From: Gammaproteobacteria bacterium
GTDB lineage: Bacteria > Pseudomonadota > Gammaproteobacteria > SZUA-229
Direction: 5' to 3'
NCBI GenBank assembly: GCA_030637945.1
Contig: DAOWFN010000030.1
Location: 1 to 6,106, forward strand
DNA: 6,106 nt
The translations under genes and the position numbers were made by a program. Below are positions 1-5,703 of this stretch, one piece after another. The notes under the pieces were generated by a model. It made no database searches and had not been told where the DNA came from. It saw only the letters and a list, made by a program, of their open reading frames with translations. How positions within the stretch are numbered: the stretch's first letter is position 1; every line of letters starts with the position of its first letter.

Positions 1-84
1 CTCGGGTTTAAAGCTCAACTGTAGTTCACGACCGCCGGTATCATTGTCTAATACCCCGATATTTAGTGGACCTGTAATTTCCAT
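1..84 (-). CDS. N-terminus of unrecognised protein (partial, runs off the left edge)
   Basis: A minus-strand reading frame opens at ATG (84-82) and stays open for 28 codons to the window edge. It begins MEITGPLNIGVLDNDTGGRE. There is no hydrophobic signal or membrane segment in the visible part, which is acidic to neutral and looks like the start of a soluble protein. It starts 12 bases after the djlA stop codon on the same strand, and AGGT overlapping that stop lies about 9 bases before the ATG as a modest ribosome-binding site, so co-transcription with djlA is likely. I do not recognise the family, and 28 residues are too few to assign a function. The call rests on the start context and gene spacing only. 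Confidence 0.55.
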   Translation of the reverse strand, partial: MEITGPLNIGVLDNDTGGRELQLSFKPE

Positions 85-96
85 TAGCTGTTTTAC

Positions 97-858
97 CTAT
101 AATTTTTTCTTGATTAGATCGTATGCTTTTCTGATTTCTTGTGTTTTTTCTGTTGCCAGTTGAATCATCTCATCGGGCAAACCTTTGGAGACTAATTTGT
201 CAGGATGATGCTGGCTCATCAATCGACGGTAGGCTTTTTTTACTTCAGCTTCACTGCTGTTTTTACTGACGCCGAGAATTTTGTATGCCTGGCTGAGTGT
301 TAACGTATCACTGGTGCTGGCTGCAGCACCATTAGCGATATTAAATAAATGCTCAATTTGATTGCGTGAAAATCCAAGAACTTCGCCGATGGTATAAAGA
401 ACCCGTTTTTCACCGGGGTCTACCTTGCCATCAGCCAGTGCTGTGGCAATCTGAATCTCGATAAACATCTGGATCAGGTTGCGCCGGCCGTGACATTCTT
501 TTTTGAATTGCCGTAAAACGGCAGTTAATGGGAAATCGTTAGCTTTGCCCTGATCAAAAAACTTAATCGCGGCTTTACGCTGTGCAGCAGATAACTGCAT
601 TTGCGTCATGATGTTTCTAGCGGATGATATTTCCTGTGCACTGACGTGACCATCGGCTTTGGCTACGTGGCCCATGACAGAAAAAGTGGTTGTGAAAAAT
701 GCAGCTTGAACACGCTCCTGGTTTCCCAGGCCAGCCTGGTCGCCCATTTTTATGCCGCGATCCAGGTTGCCACCGAGAGCGGCACCGATAATTGCGCCTA
801 AAGGTCCGCCAAAAACAAAACCTAAAGTTCCGCCAATAAATGTACCCCACCACGCCAT
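97..858 (-). CDS. djlA: DjlA-type membrane-anchored J-domain co-chaperone
   Basis: A 253-residue DnaJ-like protein that should recruit DnaK to the inner membrane and stimulate its ATPase. Residues 5-30 are a glycine-rich hydrophobic segment (GG, GGPLG, GAALGG), matching the dimerising transmembrane anchor of DjlA. Residues about 50-175 form the TerB-like central domain with the motifs FFTTTFSVMGH, GRRNLIQMFIEIQ and LADGKVDPGE. Residues about 190-253 are a C-terminal J domain, with the essential HPD at 218-220 inside SQHHPDKLVSKGLP. E. coli DjlA has the same order and is about 271 residues. The variable linker before the J domain is short here. The start is supported by GAGGA seven bases upstream of ATG. 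A TAAAAT -10-like hexamer (894-889) precedes it but lacks a convincing -35. A short unknown gene follows 12 bases downstream. Confidence 0.95.
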   Translation of the reverse strand: MAWWGTFIGGTLGFVFGGPLGAIIGAALGGNLDRGIKMGDQAGLGNQERVQAAFFTTTFSVMGHVAKADGHVSAQEISSARNIMTQMQLSAAQRKAAIKFFDQGKANDFPLTAVLRQFKKECHGRRNLIQMFIEIQIATALADGKVDPGEKRVLYTIGEVLGFSRNQIEHLFNIANGAAASTSDTLTLSQAYKILGVSKNSSEAEVKKAYRRLMSQHHPDKLVSKGLPDEMIQLATEKTQEIRKAYDLIKKKL

Positions 859-913
859 GGATATTTCCTCATGTAAAACTGTCGGGCGATTTTAGCATTA
901 AAAAAGAAAGTGA

Positions 914-1089
914 ACCGCAGAGGATAAATCTTGTTTGGTAAGTGCGCCGCAGGCGCAATTATCAAAATAACTCTGTGTCTCCGTGCCTCGACAACCGCTC
1001 CTCGGTAATTGCTCCTGCATTACCCTAATACCGTCCATCCATGGACATATGCGTATTCTACCTACGGGCGTCCTGCCCTAATCTGCGGT
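914..1089. repeat. Composite hairpin repeat, copy A, in the lon-like/djlA gap
   Basis: This fills most of the 242-base gene-free gap 859-1100. It is bracketed by an 8-bp inverted repeat, ACCGCAGA (914-921) and TCTGCGGT (1082-1089). Inside, in plus order, are: TGCGCC/GGCGCA (943-948 and 952-957, loop GCA); CCG/CGG around CTCCT (995-1005); GGTAAT/ATTACC (1004-1009 and 1019-1024); GTCCAT/ATGGAC around CC (1033-1046); and GGGC/GCCC around GTCCT (1066-1078). Two 28-nt blocks, 995-1022 and 1055-1082, recur near the right end of the window (5577-5604 and 5604-5631) with one mismatch each. No coding capacity is credible here. On the minus strand the element lies just upstream of djlA. It has no obvious target-site duplication, so its mobility is unproven. 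Confidence 0.75.
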
Positions 1090-1100
1090 GAAATGTTTTT

Positions 1101-1682
1101 TTACTTTTGTAGAGAGTTGATGTGAAGCACGAGTTGATCCAGCATCTGTTCAGTTGTTTCTGTCTCCAGTAACAGTTGTTTTTGCTTATTGCTGATAGGC
1201 AGTAGTTCGCTGAGCCGGTAACAGATATCAGCAGTGCTATCAAAGTTGACTTTGTTTTTGTATTGCTGTGCAAAAGGATGTTTTAATAGCTGTTTTAAAG
1301 TATCAGAAAGTGGTGCAAATGCTTTCGGTAATGGCGGATTGTCGTCAAGGGTTGATTCAAATCGCGTTGCTTCGGCTAATAATAAACCATCGTCACGGAC
1401 ACTGCTGTTAGTAAGCCTTACACGGTATTTAGCCTGGATACTTATCCCGAGTAATCCGTTTGGCAGTGACTCCCAGTCAATGACTTCCACATAACAACCG
1501 GTGCAATAGATTTGAGGCGTTGTGCCGACCTCTTTGCCTTCGCTGATTAACACGATGACAAAACCTGTCTGTTGTTTCATGCAATCTTTGATTAGATTCA
1601 GGTAACGCTGTTCAAAGATTTGTAACGGTAAAATACCCCCCGGGAATACGATGGTGTTCAAAGGAAATAAAGCGTGTTTCAT
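1101..1682 (-). CDS. Stand-alone Lon N-terminal (LON substrate-binding) domain protein
   Basis: A 193-residue soluble protein made only of the domain that precedes the ATPase in Lon protease. The N-terminus HALFPLNTIVFPGGILPLQI (residues 3-22), continuing FEQRYLNLI, is the classic opening of the LON domain. GFVIVLISEGKEVG (about 40-53) and the central beta-rich part with YVEVIDWESLPNGLLGI follow, and the C-terminal third is mainly helical. There is no Walker motif and no Ser-Lys protease dyad, so it is not a protease. Family members of about 190-220 residues are common in proteobacteria as uncharacterised proteins, possibly peptide-binding. It diverges from the DUF1853 gene across a 73-base A+T-rich gap. 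No good Shine-Dalgarno precedes ATG 1682-1680, so the start rests on the conserved N-terminus. Family assignment is firm and function unknown. Confidence 0.9.
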   Translation of the reverse strand: MKHALFPLNTIVFPGGILPLQIFEQRYLNLIKDCMKQQTGFVIVLISEGKEVGTTPQIYCTGCYVEVIDWESLPNGLLGISIQAKYRVRLTNSSVRDDGLLLAEATRFESTLDDNPPLPKAFAPLSDTLKQLLKHPFAQQYKNKVNFDSTADICYRLSELLPISNKQKQLLLETETTEQMLDQLVLHINSLQK

Positions 1683-1755
1683 ATTTACGGGATTGTCAGA
1701 ATTTATGATAATTTCTCAGTTTGTTTTATATTATGCCTTAAAAATTCTATTTTAA
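1683..1755. promoter_or_regulatory. Divergent promoter region, A+T rich
   Basis: This 73-base gap separates two divergently transcribed genes and must carry the proximal signals of both unless they start inside neighbouring genes. It is strongly A+T rich. Plus-strand -10-like hexamers TATATT (1727-1732) and TATTAT (1729-1734) and a minus-strand TATCAT (1710-1705) are visible. TTGTCA at 1693-1698 resembles a -35 box, but no -10 sits at the right distance from it. No specific promoter can be assigned and no clear operator is seen. Confidence 0.35.
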
Positions 1756-2730
1756 ATGCACCTGAATGCTATGGCTATGTACGTTGCAGAATTTAAACAT
1801 CAATCAGTTCGTGACCTGGCGTGGGCAGTGTCTAGCCCGCCTGTTATTTCGCAACCATCGCAATCATGTCTTTGGCCAGATGCACGGTGGTACCGGCGTG
1901 TGTATGAAGAATCATTGCCGTGGTTACATAAAATTGATGAAGACCCATCTGAGCTCGTCGCATTGTTCGAAAATCAAAAAGATCGGCGCTTGGGAAAGGT
2001 CTTTGAAAGCTTATGGTTTTACTGGTTTAGTCATCATCCACGATATGAAATGATAGAGAGCAATATACAGATTATTGTTGACGGAGAAACACTGGGTGAA
2101 ATTGACTTTATCGTGCTGGATAAGGTGACGAAACAGATGGTGCACTGGGAAGTAGCAGTAAAATTTTATTTAGGTGTGGGTGAAACGAGTGAGATGAGTA
2201 ACTGGTATGGGCCTAATTGTCATGATCGGCTGGATATCAAAGTACGTCACATGATGCAGCGCCAGAGTATGGTGGGTAAAGACCAGCGAGTCAGGCAGTG
2301 GCTAAAGCAGAAGGGCCTATTTATTGATCAATGTGCGGTCATATTAAAAGGACGATTGTATTACCCCTGGAATAGTCTGATGGAAAATTCAGTCCAGGAT
2401 GCAGGGCAACTGAAACCACAAGATTTATTAACGAATTTAAGGTCGCCGCCACAATGCTCATCAAATCACATGTTTAGCTGGTGGTTTAATGAGAGTCAGT
2501 TTGACCGTGAATTTGATAATAAGCAGTGTTTTGTACCATTGATTAAACAGGGATGGATGGAAAATATTTCGACATTTTCTGAAGATGATTTATACACTAA
2601 AAATAGTCTTTTTAAGACAATTTCTGATAATAAGCTGCGTTTGCCGCTTCAGGTGCAGATTTGTAACCCTTGCCATAGCTGGGATAGAGTGTTTTTAGTC
2701 GACGAAAAGTGGCCCGCAACTACTTCATGA
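1756..2730 (+). CDS. DUF1853 family protein
   Basis: A 324-residue soluble protein recognised as DUF1853 from FKHQSVRDLAWAVSSPPVI near the N-terminus, RRLGKVFESLWFYWF (78-91), GEIDFIVLDK (114-123), HWEVAVKFYLGVGE (130-143) and DRLDIKVRHMMQRQ (157-170). The order acidic residue D117, then E132 and K136 after a beta strand, resembles a PD-(D/E)XK nuclease-like core. I believe this family has been placed in that superfamily, but no activity is known to me and the E-xxx-K spacing is not textbook. The C-terminal half is poorly conserved and has no motif I can name. ATGs at 1756, 1771 and 1777 are all possible starts. None has a clear Shine-Dalgarno, and the conserved region begins after the third. 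It lies upstream of the Fur-family gene on the same strand and diverges from the Lon-domain gene. Confidence 0.85.
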   Translation: MHLNAMAMYVAEFKHQSVRDLAWAVSSPPVISQPSQSCLWPDARWYRRVYEESLPWLHKIDEDPSELVALFENQKDRRLGKVFESLWFYWFSHHPRYEMIESNIQIIVDGETLGEIDFIVLDKVTKQMVHWEVAVKFYLGVGETSEMSNWYGPNCHDRLDIKVRHMMQRQSMVGKDQRVRQWLKQKGLFIDQCAVILKGRLYYPWNSLMENSVQDAGQLKPQDLLTNLRSPPQCSSNHMFSWWFNESQFDREFDNKQCFVPLIKQGWMENISTFSEDDLYTKNSLFKTISDNKLRLPLQVQICNPCHSWDRVFLVDEKWPATTS

Positions 2731-2748
2731 CAAAATTGCAGGTTTTTA

Positions 2749-2777
2749 GTTACATTTCCAAAAAACTTGGTTATAAT
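2749..2777 (+). promoter_or_regulatory. Sigma-70-type promoter of the Fur-family gene
   Basis: GTTACA (2749-2754, four of six matches to TTGACA) is followed after 17 bases by a perfect TATAAT (2772-2777). Transcription would begin near 2784, which is the preferred ATG, or slightly beyond it, so the mRNA may be leaderless or start at ATG 2793. The spacer contains a short inverted repeat, CCAA (2758-2761) and TTGG (2767-2770), well placed for a repressor between the two boxes. It does not match the Fur or PerR box consensus, so its role is only a possibility. Confidence 0.55.
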
Positions 2778-2783
2778 GCGTTC

Positions 2784-3212
2784 ATGAGCAATATGAGTAT
2801 TACATTTCCTCTCGAGCGTAGCGAAGTACTTTCTATGCTGCAGCATTTTAAAATCTCACCAACAAGACAGCGTGTAGAAATTGCAGAGTTCTTGTTTCAG
2901 CGTCCCCAGCATCTGTCAGCAGAAAAAATTCTGGATGGTGTGACCGGTTCAGGCAGTCGCGTGTCACGCGCAACGGTTTATAACACCATGGGATTATTTG
3001 CTAACAAGGGTGTTGTCCGTGAAGTGCTGATTGACAGGGAGCGTGTTTTTTATGATTCCAACCCTAAGGTTCACCAGCATTTATATAATGTTGATACCGG
3101 CGAGCTGACGGATATTTATGATGCCGAAGTTGGCACGATATCTACACCTGATCTACCGGAAGACCTCAAGATTATTGATACCGATGTGGTATTTAAGGTG
3201 ACATCAAAGTAG
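2784..3212 (+). CDS. Fur/PerR-family transcriptional regulator without cysteines
   Basis: A 142-residue metal-dependent repressor of the Fur superfamily. Residues 1-85 form the winged-helix DNA-binding domain, with KISPTRQRVEIAEFLF (23-38), HLSAEKILDGV (43-53) and the recognition-helix motif SRATVYNTMGLF (61-72). The C-terminal dimerisation domain contains VFYDSNPKVHQHLYNVDTGE. By alignment with Bacillus PerR, H43, D91, H97, H99 and D110 match the regulatory ligands H37, D85, H91, H93 and D104. The CxxC positions that hold structural zinc are N102 and T105, and the whole protein has no Cys. A longer frame opens at GTG 2709, overlapping the previous gene, but its extra N-terminus does not resemble Fur. 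ATG 2784 or 2793 fits family length and the promoter. The gene faces the rubrerythrin/Fe-S/DUF3501 group, suggesting peroxide or iron control, though the true effector (metal, peroxide or haem) is unknown. Confidence 0.88.
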   Translation: MSNMSITFPLERSEVLSMLQHFKISPTRQRVEIAEFLFQRPQHLSAEKILDGVTGSGSRVSRATVYNTMGLFANKGVVREVLIDRERVFYDSNPKVHQHLYNVDTGELTDIYDAEVGTISTPDLPEDLKIIDTDVVFKVTSK

Positions 3213-3239
3213 GTTTGTAAGGTTTTCGACGATACATTT

Positions 3240-3275
3240 AAAAGCCTGTTCATATAAATATGAGCAGGCTTTTTT
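3240..3275 (+). terminator. Intrinsic terminator of the Fur-family gene
   Basis: The left arm 3240-3253 (AAAAGCCTGTTCAT) and right arm 3260-3273 (ATGAGCAGGCTTTT) pair over 14 bases with one G-U, around a six-base loop. The stem ends in a T run at 3270-3275. It begins 27 bases after the regulator's stop codon. The reverse strand has only four T's after the stem, so it would work less well for leftward transcripts. The remaining gap to 3530 is A+T rich and, apart from the repeat at 3377-3446, shows only minor palindromes. Confidence 0.92.
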
Positions 3276-3376
3276 GTTGGGCTATTTCATACAAGAACTT
3301 GTTGTTAGCCTATAACCGACTTTAATGTTTTTTAGCAATTAAAATATTGTATTGAGGCAAGTGCTAACTTGAGAGA

Positions 3377-3446
3377 GATCGCGGAACAAGATTCCGCTCC
3401 TACAAGCGCATTTTTACCTGTAGGAGCGGAATCTTGTTCCGCGATC
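3377..3446. repeat. Inverted REP pair (BIME-like) with a 28-bp perfect stem
   Basis: Two arms, 3377-3404 and 3419-3446, are exact reverse complements over 28 bases around a 14-base loop. Each arm also folds internally: GCGGAA and TTCCGC enclose five bases. The right arm reads TGTAGGAGCGGAA, giving GTAG (3420-3423) directly before the G+C-rich hairpin. GTAG next to the hairpin is the signature of REP sequences mobilised by RAYT (Y1-type) transposases, and the GTAGGAGCGG phrase resembles Pseudomonas REPs. No RAYT gene is in the window, so it would act in trans. It sits between the convergent Fur-family and DUF3501 genes and could also stop or stabilise transcripts from either side. Confidence 0.85.
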
Positions 3447-3530
3447 CACGTTTGCATATTAAACAAACACTAGTGTAATAAAAAAAGTTTAAGTAGTTGA
3501 TACTGGTCGATTTTCGCTGTCGATGAAAAA

Positions 3531-4115
3531 CTAAGTTAAATCACCCACCAGCGAATCACGAAGATTGTTAGCAAGCGGGCTGATGGTCGCCTGATAGTTT
3601 TCATGTTCGACGCCCGCTGAAATTGTAGCGCCAGATTTTGCAGCTGTGACCATATCTTTATCAAGCTCAAAACGCATGAAGTGAACAGCTGATGTTTTTT
3701 CAGCGTTATCACGCTCAAGATCCTCGTCGGCTATGGCGTAGATCTTGTCGCAGCCGTCGACTTGCATCCAGATTAAATCTTCTATACCGATTAATTGAGC
3801 CAGTTGCCGCTGTCTTTCCTCTACATCGGGGTATTGGATCAGCATGGTCGCTTTCCAGTTAGTGCCATCCGGGATCAATGGATTATAAACTTCAAGCTCT
3901 TCTTCGATGGCGGCCGCTTCAAAAATTCTTTCGGCCTTCAGCATTTCCTGTATCTGGTATTGCATGATGAGACGGTCTTCGAATGACAGCAGTATATGGT
4001 TGCCCAGTTCCAGTCGTCGATTACTTTTGTGTGCCATGACCTTTTTACGGTATTCATCACGCATTTCGGAATATTGTTCCAGGCTATACAGGTCTTTTCG
4101 TGTCAGTTTGCTCAT
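3531..4115 (-). CDS. DUF3501 family protein
   Basis: A 194-residue soluble protein of unknown function. The family is recognised from KLTRKDLYSLEQYSEMRDEY (3-22), the motif LSFEDRLIMQYQIQEMLKAE (43-62), YNPLIPDGTNWKATMLIQYP (77-96), ERQRQLAQLIGIED (100-113), and DEDLERDNAEKTSAVHFMRF. The near-invariant RIFEAAAIEEEL helix and the NPLIPDG loop are intact, and the length is usual. There is one cysteine, in VDGCDKIYAIADED, and no recognised metal, Fe-S or nucleotide motif. It lies 36 bases downstream of the Fe-S oxidoreductase gene on the same strand. Together with rubrerythrin this is a recurrent arrangement in proteobacteria, which points to a role as a partner or assembly factor in that redox system, by inference only. 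ATG 4115 has no good Shine-Dalgarno. A T7 run follows the stop but no strong hairpin precedes it. Confidence 0.9.
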   Translation of the reverse strand: MSKLTRKDLYSLEQYSEMRDEYRKKVMAHKSNRRLELGNHILLSFEDRLIMQYQIQEMLKAERIFEAAAIEEELEVYNPLIPDGTNWKATMLIQYPDVEERQRQLAQLIGIEDLIWMQVDGCDKIYAIADEDLERDNAEKTSAVHFMRFELDKDMVTAAKSGATISAGVEHENYQATISPLANNLRDSLVGDLT

Positions 4116-4151
4116 AAGTGTACTTTGGGTATTAATGTAAGGTGTTTGTTG

Positions 4152-5480
4152 TTAAATATCGTAAGCTTTTTTAAGCAGTGATATAGGGTGTATTGGTTTT
4201 GAGCCATCGGCCAGCCCTGCTTCTATATGATGGCCAGCCATAGCGCAGTCACTGGTGTACACGTCTGCACCACTTTGTTTGACGCGGTTGACGACGGGTT
4301 TGCATATCTTCATCGCCGTGTCATGAAACTCGCTTTTAAATGTATATGTGCCATCGTGACCTGAACAGCGTTCGATAGGTAAAACTTCAGTGTCAGGGAT
4401 GAGCTCGAGGACCTCTCTGGTTTTCATGCCAATACGCTGCACACGTTGATGGCAGGCGACGTGGTATGAGATCTTACCAAGAGAAGTCTTAAAATCGGTG
4501 TTCAATTTATCCGCTTTATTTCGCAATATCAGATATTCAAACGGGTCAAACATGGCTTGTTGCACCTTGATGACGTCGGCTTCGTTCGGGTACATCAGCG
4601 GTAACTCCTGTTTAAACATCAGTGTGCAAGAGGGCACCGGCGTCACAATATCCCAGCCATCATCAACTAGCTGTGCAAGAATTTTTATATTTGTATCTTT
4701 GGCCTTGGCGACGGCGTCAAGGTCACCTAATTCAAGTTTGGGCATACCGCAACATTGAGTATCCTGAACGAGCTGGACCTCGAGACCATTGTGTTCGAAA
4801 ACTTTAATTAGATCTTCACCAATCTGTGGCTCGTTGAAGTTGCCATAACAGGTAGCGAACACGGCGACTTTACCCGTGGTTCTGTCGGTAGCCTCAGCAC
4901 GGTTGTTTTGACTAATGCGCTTTTTGTTACGTTTAACCAGCGTGTTCGTTTCATATTTAGGCAATAAAGAGTCGGGGTGTATGCCCAGTGCTTTATCCAA
5001 TAGCTTTCGGGTTAGTCCATTCTTGTTAACGGCGTTCATGGTCTGGTTAATAACGGGGATGGTGGCAAATTTACCTAAAGTATCCGTTGAGGTTATCAGC
5101 CTGTCACGTAGTTTTGTGTCACCATTTTTAAATTTTTGTGCTTTAGCACGCAGCATCAGATGTGGGAAATCAACATTCCATTCATGTGGCGGTACGTACG
5201 GACATTTTGTGAGATAACACAGATCGCAGAGGAAGCAATCGTCGACCACTTTCCAGTAGTCTTTTTTGGCAACGCCATCAACTTCCATGCTGTCTGATTC
5301 ATCAACCAGATCAAACAGCGTGGGAAAAGAGCCGCATAGACTAACGCAGCGCCGACAGCCATGACAGATATCGAATACTCGTTCGAGTTCAGAAAAAAGC
5401 TTCTCTTCATCCCAAAACTCAGCTGTGTCCTGACCGAGGGGGTGTCTTGTGGGTGCTTCTAAACTGCCTTCTCTTGCCAT
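4152..5480 (-). CDS. GlpC/HdrD-like Fe-S oxidoreductase (two [4Fe-4S] motifs plus two CCG-type domains)
   Basis: A 442-residue protein of the heterodisulfide-reductase D / GlpC superfamily, presumably an electron carrier or oxidoreductase subunit. Residues 39-49 give CHGCRRCVSLC, a CxxCxxCxxxC cluster. Residues 82-93 give CFLCDLCYLTKC, followed by P94, for a second [4Fe-4S] cluster. Two cysteine-rich CCG-type domains follow: C211, C243-C244-G245 and C285, then C343, C372-S373-G374 and C412. In the second, the middle cysteine of CCG is serine, and neither domain has the full closing CxxC. There is no FAD domain and no transmembrane segment, so partners are needed. The start ATG 5480 has AAGAG six bases upstream and matches the expected N-terminus before the first cluster. 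It is followed by DUF3501 and preceded by rubrerythrin beyond a terminator, suggesting that it may pass electrons to rubrerythrin. Confidence 0.92.
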   Translation of the reverse strand: MAREGSLEAPTRHPLGQDTAEFWDEEKLFSELERVFDICHGCRRCVSLCGSFPTLFDLVDESDSMEVDGVAKKDYWKVVDDCFLCDLCYLTKCPYVPPHEWNVDFPHLMLRAKAQKFKNGDTKLRDRLITSTDTLGKFATIPVINQTMNAVNKNGLTRKLLDKALGIHPDSLLPKYETNTLVKRNKKRISQNNRAEATDRTTGKVAVFATCYGNFNEPQIGEDLIKVFEHNGLEVQLVQDTQCCGMPKLELGDLDAVAKAKDTNIKILAQLVDDGWDIVTPVPSCTLMFKQELPLMYPNEADVIKVQQAMFDPFEYLILRNKADKLNTDFKTSLGKISYHVACHQRVQRIGMKTREVLELIPDTEVLPIERCSGHDGTYTFKSEFHDTAMKICKPVVNRVKQSGADVYTSDCAMAGHHIEAGLADGSKPIHPISLLKKAYDI

Positions 5481-5521
5481 TTTGTACTCTTAATTTTTAT
5501 ATACTATTCGTTTGAGTGATC

Positions 5522-5661
5522 GTCGCATCGCCGTCCTGGCTCCTTGCGACATACCGTCCACCTCTGGACAAAGCTTCCGCTCCTCGATAATTGCTCCTGC
5601 ATTATTCTACTTACGGGCGTCCTGCCCTAATGCTCACGCCCCTTACCTACATCCATGTAGG
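5522..5661. repeat. Composite hairpin repeat, copy B, in the rubrerythrin/Fe-S gene gap
   Basis: In plus order it contains: GTCGCA/TGCGAC (5522-5527 and 5545-5550) enclosing GCC/GGC around a GTCCT loop (5530-5540); GTCCA/TGGAC around CCTC (5556-5569); block 5577-5604 with GATAAT/ATTATT (5586-5591 and 5601-5606); block 5604-5631 with GGGC/GCCC around GTCCT (5615-5627); and CCTACAT/ATGTAGG around CC (5646-5661). The two 28-nt blocks each match copy A (995-1022 and 1055-1082) at 27 of 28 positions. Here they are adjacent, while copy A has 32 extra bases between them. The whole lies in the 242-base gap 5481-5722, which carries no credible gene. Read on the minus strand, the hairpin tips are AGGAC, AGGAG, TGGA and GAGG, directly upstream of the Fe-S gene. 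Confidence 0.75.
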
Positions 5662-5664
5662 CAT

Positions 5665-5703
5665 AAAAAAGCCGGGTCCAGTTTTGCCAGACCCGGCCTT
5701 TTT
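5665..5703 (-). terminator. Intrinsic terminator of the rubrerythrin gene
   Basis: On the minus strand an eight-bp G+C-rich stem, GCCGGGTC and GACCCGGC (plus arms 5671-5678 and 5690-5697, 11-base loop), is followed by six T's (plus A-run 5665-5670). Flanking A and T runs extend the pairing with one bulge, so it could act on both strands. It starts about 20 bases after the rubrerythrin stop codon. It should uncouple, or at least attenuate, expression of the Fe-S and DUF3501 genes relative to rubrerythrin. Confidence 0.9.

Noticed and set aside
914..1089. CRISPR array as an explanation for the repeats
   Set aside because: The blocks differ from each other, have no regular spacing or unique spacers, and no cas genes are present.
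1058..1273. 71-residue minus-strand frame overlapping the Lon-domain gene and repeat copy A
   Set aside because: It is a shadow of the conserved LON frame, and its tail is translated repeat sequence.
2709..2783. GTG 2709 or ATG 2727 as the start of the Fur-family gene
   Set aside because: The added 25 residues do not resemble a Fur N-terminus, lack a Shine-Dalgarno, overlap the DUF1853 gene and lie upstream of a strong promoter.
3280..3310. Imperfect stem-loop GGCTA/TAGCC enclosing ACAAG/CTTGT
   Set aside because: The two short stems are separated by unpaired bases and there is no T run, so it can arise by chance in A+T-rich spacer.
3467..3476. Ten-base perfect palindrome ACACTAGTGT
   Set aside because: It is isolated, short and downstream of both convergent genes, so an operator role is unlikely.
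4498..5217. Several plus-strand frames of 60-100 codons opposite the Fe-S gene
   Set aside because: They are antisense to a strongly conserved protein, have no ribosome-binding sites and no family resemblance.
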